DNA of 54,284 nt. Origin: an uncultured Clostridia bacterium (GTDB lineage: Bacteria > Bacillota > Clostridia > Christensenellales > UBA1242). Under the pieces are notes generated by a model. The model saw nothing but the letters and a program-made list of their open reading frames with translations, was not told where the DNA came from and did not search any database. Positions 27,990 to 35,679 of the stretch are shown one piece after another. The translations under genes and the position numbers were made by a program. The stretch spans positions 1 to 54,284 of the forward strand of contig CALWKA010000009.1 of the NCBI GenBank assembly GCA_944381155.1, in the 5' to 3' direction. Every line of letters starts with the position of its first letter. The stretch's first letter is position 1.

Positions 27990-28074
27990 TGGTGCGGATA
28001 ACAGGATTTGAACCTGCAAGGTGTTACCCACAAGATCCTTAGTCTTGCGCGTCTGCCAATTTCGCCATATCCGC
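27990..28074 (-). tRNA. tRNA-Leu (anticodon AAG)
   Basis: The acceptor gcggata/tatccgc is perfect, the anticodon stem caaga/tcttg holds the loop ctaagga, a long variable arm is present, the T arm is ggttcaaatcc and CCA is encoded. The anticodon AAG would be edited to IAG to read CUN codons. Confidence 0.93.
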
Positions 28075-28098
28075 ATATTTGAATTCAGAAACATATCT

Positions 28099-28127
28099 AT
28101 TTTATCAAATTAATTATCTTTTGTCAA
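28099..28127 (-). promoter_or_regulatory. Sigma-A promoter of tRNA-Leu
   Basis: On the minus strand TTGACA (28122-28127), a 17-bp spacer and TAAAAT (28099-28104), ending 24 bases before the mature tRNA 5' end. Confidence 0.85.
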
Positions 28128-28273
28128 CATTCGTTTTTAATTTTATTCTAACTATTGAAAATTTTTAATTAAAATATATTCAATTCAAAATATCTTGTTG
28201 TATGTTTGATTGAACAATTTATTATTTAATATTTAATTTAGAAATTAATTTTAGTTTCGGTAGCAACTTGTGT

Positions 28274-28332
28274 GAGATTATGTTTGCTAGTTGTACGAGA
28301 ATATGTTTGCAATCGCACGAGATTAAGTTTGA
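28274..28332 (+). repeat. Three tandem 22-23 bp repeats (possible IS end remnant)
   Basis: gagattatgtttgc (28274), gagaatatgtttgc (28297) and gagattaagtttga (28319) recur at 23 and 22 bp spacing, each of the first two followed by a short variable part ending in AC. No transposase frame is nearby. Confidence 0.6.
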
Positions 28333-28549
28333 AAAATAGTGAAATATTATTTTTTAGTCAATAAATTGGAAAGATAAATTTAAAACAGAAATAATTATTA
28401 GTTCGATTTGGTGCATAATAATATGAAACACGCGGTGAAGTTTTGAATAAATTTATGATTATTAAGAATTTATGTTCAAAAGGTTGTAAAAAAAAATTGA
28501 ATATTATATAATGAATTATTAATTAGTATAATATATTAATGGAGAAAAA
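28333..28549. other. Upstream region of the nucleoside hydrolase gene
   Basis: AT-rich non-coding DNA completing the 475-base gap between tRNA-Leu and the next gene. Apart from the repeats just before it and GGAG ahead of the gene, nothing stands out. Confidence 0.4.
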
Positions 28550-29503
28550 ATGAAAGAAAAGAAAAGACAAAATTGCATATTTGATTGTGATCCCGGGGCG
28601 GACGATGCTGTGGCATTATCATTGTCTTTATATGACGACGCTTTGGATATAAAATTGATAACTACAGTTTGTGGAAATTTAAGTTTGGAAAAAGTGACAA
28701 GGAACGCGTTGCACATATTGGAAAAATTCAATCGAACGGATATCCCGCTTTCTAAAGGTGCGAAAAAGGCAATGGAAAGAATCAGTCCAGACGCCACTTT
28801 CATCCATCAAAATGAAGGTATGGGCGGATACATTCCACCAAAAGTGGTGAAGACCAAACCAATAGAAACTGACGCGATTGAGGCAATGTATGAAACGATA
28901 AAAAAATACAAAAATGATATTGTAATTTTTGCACTTGGTCCGCACACAAATCTTGGGCATTTATTCACGCGTCATCCAGACGCAAAGGATATGATCAGTC
29001 ATATATATTGCGAAGGATGCGCACCATACGGATTGAAGAGCGAAGGTAGATGGGTGGAATACATTTCGTTTAATGTTTCTAGCGATCCCGAAGCTTTCAA
29101 GATTGTGATCAATAGCGGTGTTCCGATCACCATAATTCCGTCTAGAATGGGCAGAGAACTTGCCAATTTCACCGAAGAAGAAGTAAATTATATCAAGACA
29201 ATCAATGATGTGGGCAGATTCATATATGAGATCTATTCGGGATATTGGGAGCACAATTATCCAGACAGGCGAATTGCCACAAACGACACTTGTGCGTGTA
29301 TGATTATGCGTCATCCAAAGTTGTTCAAAACGAAACGCGCCTTTTTTGATGTAGACACGGATAAACAACCGGGCAAAACACTGATCACATTCAATCGTAA
29401 GGGGAATATCAATTATGCATATAAAGTAAATAAAAAGAAGATGCATCAGATTTTCTATAACGAAATTAAAAAATTGGATAATTTCAAATTTTATGATAAA
29501 TAA
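28550..29503 (+). CDS. Inosine/uridine-preferring nucleoside hydrolase
   Basis: A 317-residue cytoplasmic enzyme that cleaves ribonucleosides to ribose and a base for nucleobase salvage. The hallmark calcium-binding cluster is FDCDPGADDAVALSL (DxDxxxDD) near residue 10, followed by TTVCGNLSLEKVTRNAL, the typical second segment with the conserved Asn. ILFALGPHTNL-like IVIFALGPHTNLGHL and the late segment ATNDTCACMIM carrying a conserved Asp complete the pocket. Base preference cannot be read from sequence. Length is normal for the family. GGAG stands seven bases before the ATG. It is not part of the usual ftsK-pgsA neighbourhood, so it is an insertion; a 15-base sequence at its stop codon is repeated 35 bases downstream. 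Confidence 0.88.
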   Translation: MKEKKRQNCIFDCDPGADDAVALSLSLYDDALDIKLITTVCGNLSLEKVTRNALHILEKFNRTDIPLSKGAKKAMERISPDATFIHQNEGMGGYIPPKVVKTKPIETDAIEAMYETIKKYKNDIVIFALGPHTNLGHLFTRHPDAKDMISHIYCEGCAPYGLKSEGRWVEYISFNVSSDPEAFKIVINSGVPITIIPSRMGRELANFTEEEVNYIKTINDVGRFIYEIYSGYWEHNYPDRRIATNDTCACMIMRHPKLFKTKRAFFDVDTDKQPGKTLITFNRKGNINYAYKVNKKKMHQIFYNEIKKLDNFKFYDK

Positions 29504-29823
29504 ACCCTTTTTATTTAGAGTAATTTTATGATAAATAAGTGCTATTTTATTTATAGTAAAAAGCAAATTTTATACCACTTTTATAGCGTAAATTTAGTTT
29601 TGCATTATACAAAATGTGGTGAATAAAATTATTAAATACCATATATGTTGTGTTTGATGATCTCTGAAAATAAAATTTTATTGCTTTAAAATATCAAGGC
29701 TAATGCTAGAAAAAGTTTAATCTTGATAAGGTAATAAAAAATATAAACATCATTATTGCCTTAATTCGTTTTGATAATATAAAAGCGAAAATGTCTTCGT
29801 AAACAAATGCGAAAGGAATTGTT
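29504..29823. other. AT-rich intergenic stretch
   Basis: 320 bases. The only feature is the second copy (29524-29538) of the 15-base sequence ttttatgataaataa that spans the upstream stop codon. No terminator with a T tail is evident. Confidence 0.45.
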
Positions 29824-30282
29824 ATGTTCTATGTTTGGCTAGTCATCATTGTATTGGGGTTGATTGCCGAATTGATAAAACCTATGTATCTATTCGGCGC
29901 TTGTTTTTCGCTCGCGGGTGTGTTGCCATTTTTCTTGAGCATTGCTTCAATAGAGTCGTCTTGGTATATAGCGGTTCAAATTTTGTTGTTTGCTGTGACA
30001 GTATTGCTTTTGATATTTTTATTAAGAAAAAGAGCGATTAATTGGATAAAGCAATATAGCGAGCAATTAAAAACAAAACGAACCGAAAGTGCGATGAATG
30101 GCGAAAATTCTAGCGACAAAAAAGTGGCATCTTCAACGGAAAATGAAAAAGAAAAGGTAAATAAAAAGCGTGAGATTGAAGGCGCAGAAGATCGTAAAAG
30201 TGTGAGCAAAAACGCGGAAAAAATTGTAGATAAAATTGATGGTGAGAAAAATAAGACGAGCGACAAAAAAGACACCAATTAA
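29824..30282 (+). CDS. NfeD-like membrane protein with a charged tail
   Basis: 152 residues. The first 70 form two or three membrane segments with the NfeD-type layout: VWLVIIVLGLIAELIKP (helix with conserved E...P), LFGACFSLAGVLPFFLSI, then WYIAVQILLFAVTVLLLIFL. Full NfeD proteins then carry an OB-fold domain thought to aid flotillin partners. Here that domain is absent and is replaced by about 75 Lys-, Glu- and Ser-rich residues that look disordered. It could be a truncated NfeD or another small membrane protein with chance likeness. No flotillin gene is nearby. AAAGGA lies eight bases before the ATG. It sits upstream of pgsA without overlap. Confidence 0.6.
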   Translation: MFYVWLVIIVLGLIAELIKPMYLFGACFSLAGVLPFFLSIASIESSWYIAVQILLFAVTVLLLIFLLRKRAINWIKQYSEQLKTKRTESAMNGENSSDKKVASSTENEKEKVNKKREIEGAEDRKSVSKNAEKIVDKIDGEKNKTSDKKDTN

Positions 30283-30420
30283 AATTTATCTATTAAAAAA
30301 TATATTGACGCCGATTGAAAACACTAATTGAGCATAAAAATTTATATGAAGATAAATAGACAAATATTTTTTGACAACTAATTTTATATTATATGGTATA
30401 TTTTATGGTATAATATTTAG

Positions 30421-30528
30421 GTTATTACATAGCAATATATTGATTATTTACAACATATAGACAGATTGTTACATAGCAACTATAGATTATTAAACGACAA
30501 CATTTAGATTATTATATAACTTTTAAAA
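30421..30528 (+). repeat. Five degenerate ~21.5-bp tandem repeats
   Basis: Units start at 30421, 30442, 30464, 30485 and 30507, each reading about gattattacatagcaacata. The spacing alternates 21 and 22 bp, two helical turns, so all copies face one side of the DNA. They lie just upstream of the pgsA promoter. Confidence 0.6.
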
Positions 30529-30544
30529 TAGTATCTAATTTTAG

Positions 30545-30573
30545 TTGTCGTTTTTTGTTTGCTTTGGTATAAT
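30545..30573 (+). promoter_or_regulatory. Sigma-A promoter of pgsA
   Basis: TTGTCG (30545-30550), 17 bp and TATAAT (30568-30573), with TGG before the -10 acting as an extended element. The ATG is 18 bases downstream behind GGAGAGAG. Confidence 0.8.
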
Positions 30574-30591
30574 AAACTTGGAGAGAGAGTT

Positions 30592-31203
30592 ATGAATTTA
30601 CCTAACAAATTGACAGTGATGAGAATATGTCTAATACCATTTATGATGTTTTTTTATTTTGCCGATTTTATACCATACGGAATAGGCAAAATCGTGGCAT
30701 TAGTGATCTTTATTGTGGCGGCATTGACCGATTTATTAGACGGAAAAATTGCACGAAGCAGAAATTTGGTGACCAATTTCGGTAAGTTTTTGGATCCAAT
30801 AGCGGACAAGATTTTGACTTCTACCGTGTTCTTTATGATAATTGCGGACGGCACTATTCCTAATCCGTGGGGTGCTATCATAGTGACGATCATCATTGCG
30901 CGCGAGTTTATGGTGAGCGCGTTGCGTTTGCTGGCGGCTAATAGGGGAGTGGTGCTTGCGGCTGACATTTGGGGAAAGGCTAAAACAATGGTTCAAATGA
31001 TCGCACTTCCTGTTTCAATATTGCTCGCATTTATATACACTTCGGGAATCAGTTTCAATGGAACTTTTGTGTTTGTGTTTGAAATTGTCACCTATGTGAT
31101 GTTGGGCGTGGCAACGCTATTGACCGTGATATCTGGCATAAATTATCTGGTGAAAAACAAAGATTGCTTGAAAGAAGACAAGCATACAGAAGAAAACAAC
31201 TAA
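30592..31203 (+). CDS. pgsA: CDP-diacylglycerol-glycerol-3-phosphate 3-phosphatidyltransferase
   Basis: A 203-residue integral membrane enzyme making phosphatidylglycerol phosphate, the first committed step to phosphatidylglycerol. The CDP-alcohol phosphotransferase motif (DG-x2-AR-x8-G-x3-D-x3-D) is complete in [20 protein letters not shown] followed by DPIADK. Five to six hydrophobic segments are visible and the N-terminus [16 protein letters not shown] is the standard PgsA start. I chose the ATG at 30592 because GGAGAGAG precedes it; an upstream ATG at 30559 overlaps the promoter. PgsA immediately before RecA is a conserved order in Firmicutes. Confidence 0.93.
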   Translation: MNLPNKLTVMRICLIPFMMFFYFADFIPYGIGKIVALVIFIVAALTDLLDGKIARSRNLVTNFGKFLDPIADKILTSTVFFMIIADGTIPNPWGAIIVTIIIAREFMVSALRLLAANRGVVLAADIWGKAKTMVQMIALPVSILLAFIYTSGISFNGTFVFVFEIVTYVMLGVATLLTVISGINYLVKNKDCLKEDKHTEENN

Positions 31204-31223
31204 AAATAGTAAACTAAAAATGT

Positions 31224-31263
31224 CGAACAAATGTTTGACATTTCTTTATATATTTGATAAAAT
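31224..31263 (+). promoter_or_regulatory. recA promoter with LexA (SOS) box
   Basis: CGAACAAATGTTTG (31224-31237) fits the Gram-positive SOS box CGAAC-N4-GTTYG. It overlaps the -35 TTGACA (31235-31240), and TAAAAT (31258-31263) follows at 17 bp. LexA binding here would block recA transcription until DNA damage. Confidence 0.88.
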
Positions 31264-31300
31264 TAAATTGAATAAAAAGTTAAGTAAAAGGAGAAATATT

Positions 31301-32290
31301 TTGACTGACGATAAGAAAAAAGCATTGGAGCAAGCTATTGCTCAAATTGAAAAACAGTATGGCAAAGGCTCAATCATCAAAATGGACGAGACGAAAATAT
31401 ATGAAGGAACAGAAGTGATTCCGACCGGTTGCTTGCCTCTTGACATCGCTTTGGGGGTTGGCGGGCTACCACGCGGAAGAATCGTGGAAATTTATGGACC
31501 AGAGAGCAGTGGTAAAACGACGGTGGCACTACATGTGATCGCAGAAGCGCAAAAAATGGGGGGCACTGCCGCTTTCATTGACGCAGAGCACGCGCTTGAT
31601 CCTACATACGCACAAAAATTGGGCGTTGACATTGGCGCTATGTATGTTTCACAGCCAGACACGGGCGAGCAGGCGCTTGAAATAACCGAACAATTGGTGC
31701 GAAGCGGTGGAATTGATATCATTGTAATAGACTCGGTGGCAGCACTCACGCCAAAAGCTGAAATTGATGGCGAAATGGGAGATAGTTTCATAGGCTTGCA
31801 GGCAAGATTGATGTCGCAAGCATTGAGAAAATTGACGGGCGTGACAGCAAAGAGCAAAACACTAGTGATTTTCATCAATCAGTTGCGTGAAAAAGTTGGG
31901 GTGATGTTTGGCAATCCAGAGACGACCCCAGGTGGAAAGGCGTTGAAATTCTATTCATCCGTGCGCTTGGATGTAAGGAAACAGGACACGATTAAAAATG
32001 GTCAGGACATTATTGGTTCACGCACGAAAGTTAAGGTCGTAAAGAACAAAGTTGCTCCACCATTCAAGACGGCAGAATTTGATATTATGTATGGAGAAGG
32101 CATTTCAATTTTGGGTTGTTTGATCGATACCGCTATTGATATGGGGATAGTGGAAAAAAGTGGTTCGTGGTTTAGTTATAATTCAGACAAAATCGGTCAG
32201 GGCAAAGAAAATGTGAAAGCTTATTTGACTTCGCACCCTGAAATCGCAGACGAAATTGATCAAAAGATTAGAGAAAAAATGGTTAAATAA
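31301..32290 (+). CDS. recA: DNA recombinase RecA
   Basis: 329 residues starting at a TTG. AAAGGAG stands seven bases upstream, and the protein then begins as usual with [20 protein letters not shown]; no suitable ATG exists. RecA forms filaments on single-stranded DNA for strand exchange and stimulates LexA cleavage. Walker A is [12 protein letters not shown] (about residue 66), Walker B is [10 protein letters not shown], and the DNA-binding loops lie in [20 protein letters not shown] and [20 protein letters not shown]. The acidic C-terminal tail is short, ending EKMVK. A LexA box lies on its promoter. Its stop overlaps the recN start by one base (TAATG), so the two genes are probably co-transcribed and coupled. 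Confidence 0.97.
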   Translation: MTDDKKKALEQAIAQIEKQYGKGSIIKMDETKIYEGTEVIPTGCLPLDIALGVGGLPRGRIVEIYGPESSGKTTVALHVIAEAQKMGGTAAFIDAEHALDPTYAQKLGVDIGAMYVSQPDTGEQALEITEQLVRSGGIDIIVIDSVAALTPKAEIDGEMGDSFIGLQARLMSQALRKLTGVTAKSKTLVIFINQLREKVGVMFGNPETTPGGKALKFYSSVRLDVRKQDTIKNGQDIIGSRTKVKVVKNKVAPPFKTAEFDIMYGEGISILGCLIDTAIDMGIVEKSGSWFSYNSDKIGQGKENVKAYLTSHPEIADEIDQKIREKMVK

Positions 32291-33987
32291 TGTTAAATAC
32301 ATTGAAGATCGAAAATGTGGCTTTGATTGACAAAGTCGTATTAAATTTTGATGATGGGCTCAACGCTATCAGTGGAGAAACGGGCGCAGGGAAAAGTATC
32401 ATTTTGGATGCGTTGAGTTTTGTTTTCGGTGGCAGAGCGGATAGATCACTCATACGCTCGGGTTGTGATCGTATGCGGGTGGAGGCAATTTTTTCTAATC
32501 TATCACATAATTTGATCGCGTATATTGAAAACGAATTGGGCATTTCGACAGATGTCGAGATGTTTTTGTCGCGCGAATTGGATCTGAACGGAAAAAATAT
32601 TTGCAAAATCAATGGGGAATTGGTGCCTGTTGCGGTGGTGAAAAAAATATGTCAAAAGTTAATTGATTTGCACGGGCAGTCTGAACATTTGGCAATCTTG
32701 GACAATAATTATCAACTTGAAATCATCGACCTTTTTGGAAATGGGATAAAGTGCACTTTACAAAAATTGGCAGAAAAATTGGATAGCTTGAAAATCATTG
32801 ATAACTCTATAAAAGCATTGGGCGGGAGCGAGAGTGAAAAACAAAATTTGATCGATCTATACACATATCAAATCAATGAGATATCTAATGCAAAGTTGTC
32901 TAGCGGTGAGTTTGAAAAATTGAGCGAAGAAAAAAAAGAGATGCAACAATATGAAAAAATCAATGAGAATTTGAAAACCTGCTATGAATCCAATTGCAAA
33001 AACAATTTTTCACCGAGTGCAGTGGATAATGTTTATTCTGCAATCAAAGCGATGCAATCAATTGCGCAAATCAATGATCATTATGCAAAAATTTTGGATA
33101 GATTAAACAGCTTATTAATCGAATTGGAAGATATCAATGACACCGTTTTAAGTGATCTAAATAACAATGTGTTTGATCAAGACAGATACGATTTTTTGGA
33201 TAATAGACTTGATTTTTTGAAAGGATTATTTAGAAAATATGGCGGGAGCTATGAATCTACAATTGAATACTATCAAACAATTAGCGAAAAATTGGACAAT
33301 TTGCTAAACAGCGCGGAGAAATATCAGCAATTGAATGCGCAACGGGATGCACTACTATTAGAGATTGACGATATTCAGGATCAATTGACCGATTCTAGAA
33401 AGAAGTCGGCAAAAGATTTGATTTCAAAATTGCAATCCGAACTCAGATCGCTGGGTATGCCGAATGCGCGCGTGGATGTGGAGTTTTCGCGCATTCCTGA
33501 AAGGTATTCGTACAATGGTGCGGACAGAGTGGAATTTATGTTTTCATCCAATTTAGGATTCGAACTGAAACCATTGAACAAAGTTGTGTCGGGCGGTGAG
33601 ATGAGTCGAGTCGTGCTGGCATATAAAATCGTGGTCAGCGTGGTGGATGAAATTCAAACAATTATTTTTGACGAGATTGATAGCGGATTAAGTGGAAATA
33701 TTGCTAGCGTGGTGGCGGAGTATATGGCGCGACTCAGTTTGAAAAAGCAGATAATCGCGATATCTCACTTGCCACAAATATGCGCTATGGCAGACAACAA
33801 TATCAAAGTGGAAAAATATTCGGACGAGTCCACTACGCACACGAAAGCAAATATTTTAAATGGTGAACCTTTATATGAAGAAATCGCGCGGTTAATGGGT
33901 GCCAATTCGAAAAACGCGTTGAGCGTAAGTAGAGAGTTGAAAGAAAAATCTAATGACTATAAGTTAAAAATACGCACAAAAAAATAA
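32290..33987 (+). CDS. recN: DNA repair protein RecN
   Basis: A 565-residue SMC-like ATPase that acts at double-strand breaks with RecA. The N-terminal half-ATPase has Walker A GETGAGKSIILDALSFVFGG near residue 30 and the RecN-typical IDLHGQSEHLAIL. Coiled-coil stretches run from about 150 to 370. The C-terminal half has the signature VVSGGEMSRVVLA and Walker B TIIFDEIDSGLSG, then the switch ISHLPQICAMAD. Length is normal. The ATG overlaps the recA stop by one base, so recN should share SOS induction. A strong terminator follows. In Bacillus recN lies elsewhere next to argR; the recA-recN link here is a local arrangement. Confidence 0.96.
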   Translation: MLNTLKIENVALIDKVVLNFDDGLNAISGETGAGKSIILDALSFVFGGRADRSLIRSGCDRMRVEAIFSNLSHNLIAYIENELGISTDVEMFLSRELDLNGKNICKINGELVPVAVVKKICQKLIDLHGQSEHLAILDNNYQLEIIDLFGNGIKCTLQKLAEKLDSLKIIDNSIKALGGSESEKQNLIDLYTYQINEISNAKLSSGEFEKLSEEKKEMQQYEKINENLKTCYESNCKNNFSPSAVDNVYSAIKAMQSIAQINDHYAKILDRLNSLLIELEDINDTVLSDLNNNVFDQDRYDFLDNRLDFLKGLFRKYGGSYESTIEYYQTISEKLDNLLNSAEKYQQLNAQRDALLLEIDDIQDQLTDSRKKSAKDLISKLQSELRSLGMPNARVDVEFSRIPERYSYNGADRVEFMFSSNLGFELKPLNKVVSGGEMSRVVLAYKIVVSVVDEIQTIIFDEIDSGLSGNIASVVAEYMARLSLKKQIIAISHLPQICAMADNNIKVEKYSDESTTHTKANILNGEPLYEEIARLMGANSKNALSVSRELKEKSNDYKLKIRTKK

Positions 33988-34019
33988 TTTGATAAATCTA
34001 AATTGCAATATTTTGATAT

Positions 34020-34049
34020 AAAAAATGCTAAAATAAATTAGCATTTTTT
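34020..34049 (+). terminator. Terminator of the recA-recN operon
   Basis: aaaaaatgctaa pairs perfectly with ttagcatttttt around a 6-base loop, 32 bases after the recN stop. The A/T arms make it usable in both directions. Confidence 0.9.
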
Positions 34050-34148
34050 GTTTTATTGTAAATAATAAATATTTAATTTTGTGACATTTAATGTTTGTTT
34101 TTAATGTTTATTAATTGATATTTTTATGTTTATTTAATTAATAATTTT

Positions 34149-34178
34149 ATTGTTATTTATTGTTATTTATTGTTATCT
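34149..34178 (+). repeat. Three 10-bp tandem repeats
   Basis: tgttatttat is repeated three times head to tail in an otherwise featureless AT-rich gap (34050-34268) between recN and the ferredoxin gene. Confidence 0.7.
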
Positions 34179-34268
34179 CAATTGTTATTATATCAATTGT
34201 TTAGTTAAGCGTCGTTTCAATCTTTATTTTATTAGTTTTTTATTATTGTATTTTTTATGTAATTCTAT

Positions 34269-34475
34269 CTATTTATTTGTTTTTTTAGGCGTCTTGTCAC
34301 TATCTTCATCCATTTTTATCTCGATTGCGCCTACAGGACAAAATTGAGCACAACTATTGCATTTAATGCATTTCTTTGGGTTGATAGTCGCCTTGCCGTC
34401 CACAATTTTGATCGCGCCTACCGGGCAGATAGACACACAAGCACCACAAGTAATACACTTCTTTTCGTCAACCAT
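34269..34475 (-). CDS. 2[4Fe-4S] ferredoxin
   Basis: A 68-residue small electron carrier. Two classic cluster motifs are visible: CITCGACVSICPVGAI and CIKCNSCAQFCPVGAI, each CxxCxxCxxxCP, so it should hold two [4Fe-4S] clusters. About 20 acidic and basic residues (EIKMDEDSDKTPKK) extend beyond the usual 55-residue clostridial ferredoxin. AAAGGAG stands seven bases before the ATG. It likely serves anaerobic redox enzymes of the cell; no partner enzyme lies beside it, since trxB is divergent and normally takes electrons from NADPH or from ferredoxin in some clostridia. Confidence 0.93.
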   Translation of the reverse strand: MVDEKKCITCGACVSICPVGAIKIVDGKATINPKKCIKCNSCAQFCPVGAIEIKMDEDSDKTPKKTNK

Positions 34476-34738
34476 ATTTTCTCCTTTTTAACTCTTTTTA
34501 ATATACCATAATTCTTTTCGAATGTCAACCGATTTCATTTTATGCTTGTATTTTACAAAAATTGTATAAAAAACAGATCAATTTATGTTAAAAATTTACA
34601 ATATTTATTTGCTAATTTTATCCACTTATTTTTTTATTTGTTTAATTCAAAAAAATACGCACGAAAACTTATACAATTTGAATGAAATTTTATGTGTTTA
34701 TTATTAATAAATTATTTATTAAAAATATTTGATTTTGT
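34476..34738. other. Divergent spacer between ferredoxin and trxB
   Basis: About 260 AT-rich bases that should carry the ferredoxin promoter on the minus strand. I cannot assign boxes with confidence. Confidence 0.4.
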
Positions 34739-34767
34739 TTGGAAAAAAATCTTTTTTGAGATATAAT
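34739..34767 (+). promoter_or_regulatory. Sigma-A promoter of the trxB operon
   Basis: TTGGAA (34739-34744), 17 bp and perfect TATAAT (34762-34767). The trxB ATG begins six bases later at the expected transcription start, predicting a leaderless message. Confidence 0.75.
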
Positions 34768-34773
34768 ATATAT

Positions 34774-35679
34774 ATGAAGTCTGATAAGTCTGATGTGCTG
34801 ATCATTGGTGCTGGTCCAGCGGGGTTAACTGCGGGGATATTTACTTGCCGTGCGGGGCTTGGTACTACTTGCGTCGAAAAGTTAGCAGTGGGCGGTCAAG
34901 CGAGTTTGACATATAATGTTGCAAACTATCCTGGATTTGAGTCGATCTCCGGTTTTGACCTGACCGAAAAAATGGCTAATCAGGCAAAAAATAATGGGCT
35001 GAAATTGGAGTGGGGCACGGTGAAAAGTCTTACGAAAACAAAGTCGGGCTTTTCCTTAAAAACGCAAGATCGTACCTACACTTCGAAAAAGGTTATCATT
35101 GCGACAGGTTGCAAGACTAGGAAATTGGGTTTGAAAGATGAAGAGCGCCTGACGGGTAGAGGCATCAGCTATTGCGCTAGTTGTGACGGAGGATTTTTCC
35201 AAGACAAAGTGGTCGCAGTGGTTGGTGGCGGAAACACTGCTATCACAGATGTGGAATATCTATCCAGATTGGCAAAGAAAATTTATCTCATCAATCGTTC
35301 GGACAAGTTCAGAGCGGGTGATTATGAAGTTGGCAAAATTAAAAAATTTAAAAATTTAGAGATTTTGACAAACGCACAGGTCGTGGAACTTTTCGGTGAT
35401 GAAAAATTAGATGCTATCCTAGTAAAAGACAATCTTGGCACAAAAAAATTGGCTGTGGACGGATTGTTTATAGCAATTGGTTCAACTCCAGATCTTGATT
35501 TTGTGAAATTTGATCTTAAAACGGATAAGGCGGGGTATATTGTCGTGGATGATAATATGCGGACAAATGTTGAAAATTTGTTTGCTTGTGGAGATATTAC
35601 AAATAGGGATTTTCGGCAAATTGTGGTGGCTTGCGCACAAGGTGCAATTGCAGGAAATTCTGCGATAGGGGAAAAATGA
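34774..35679 (+). CDS. trxB: Thioredoxin reductase-like flavoprotein
   Basis: A 301-residue FAD enzyme that should reduce thioredoxin or a similar disulfide protein. FAD binding is by LIIGAGPAGLTAGIF near residue 10 and the late GDITNRDFRQIVVACAQGAI. The second dinucleotide site is VVGGGNTAITDVEYL. The redox pair is CASC in GISYCASCDGGFF (usual form CATCDG). Length is slightly short for TrxB but all domains are present. I chose the ATG at 34774, since the frame upstream overlaps the promoter; no ribosome site exists. Its TGA overlaps the ATG of the giant surface protein (ATGA), so the two are translationally coupled. That pairing suggests, but does not prove, a disulfide-related link to the surface protein. 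Confidence 0.88.
   Translation: MKSDKSDVLIIGAGPAGLTAGIFTCRAGLGTTCVEKLAVGGQASLTYNVANYPGFESISGFDLTEKMANQAKNNGLKLEWGTVKSLTKTKSGFSLKTQDRTYTSKKVIIATGCKTRKLGLKDEERLTGRGISYCASCDGGFFQDKVVAVVGGGNTAITDVEYLSRLAKKIYLINRSDKFRAGDYEVGKIKKFKNLEILTNAQVVELFGDEKLDAILVKDNLGTKKLAVDGLFIAIGSTPDLDFVKFDLKTDKAGYIVVDDNMRTNVENLFACGDITNRDFRQIVVACAQGAIAGNSAIGEK

Noticed and set aside
29489..29538. 15-base direct repeat around the nucleoside hydrolase stop codon
   Set aside because: Very AT-rich and short, with only two copies; likely slippage or chance, not a regulatory repeat.
34149..34178. Possible CRISPR or microsatellite
   Set aside because: Only three 10-bp units with no spacers; it is a simple tandem repeat. No CRISPR-like array is present in the window.
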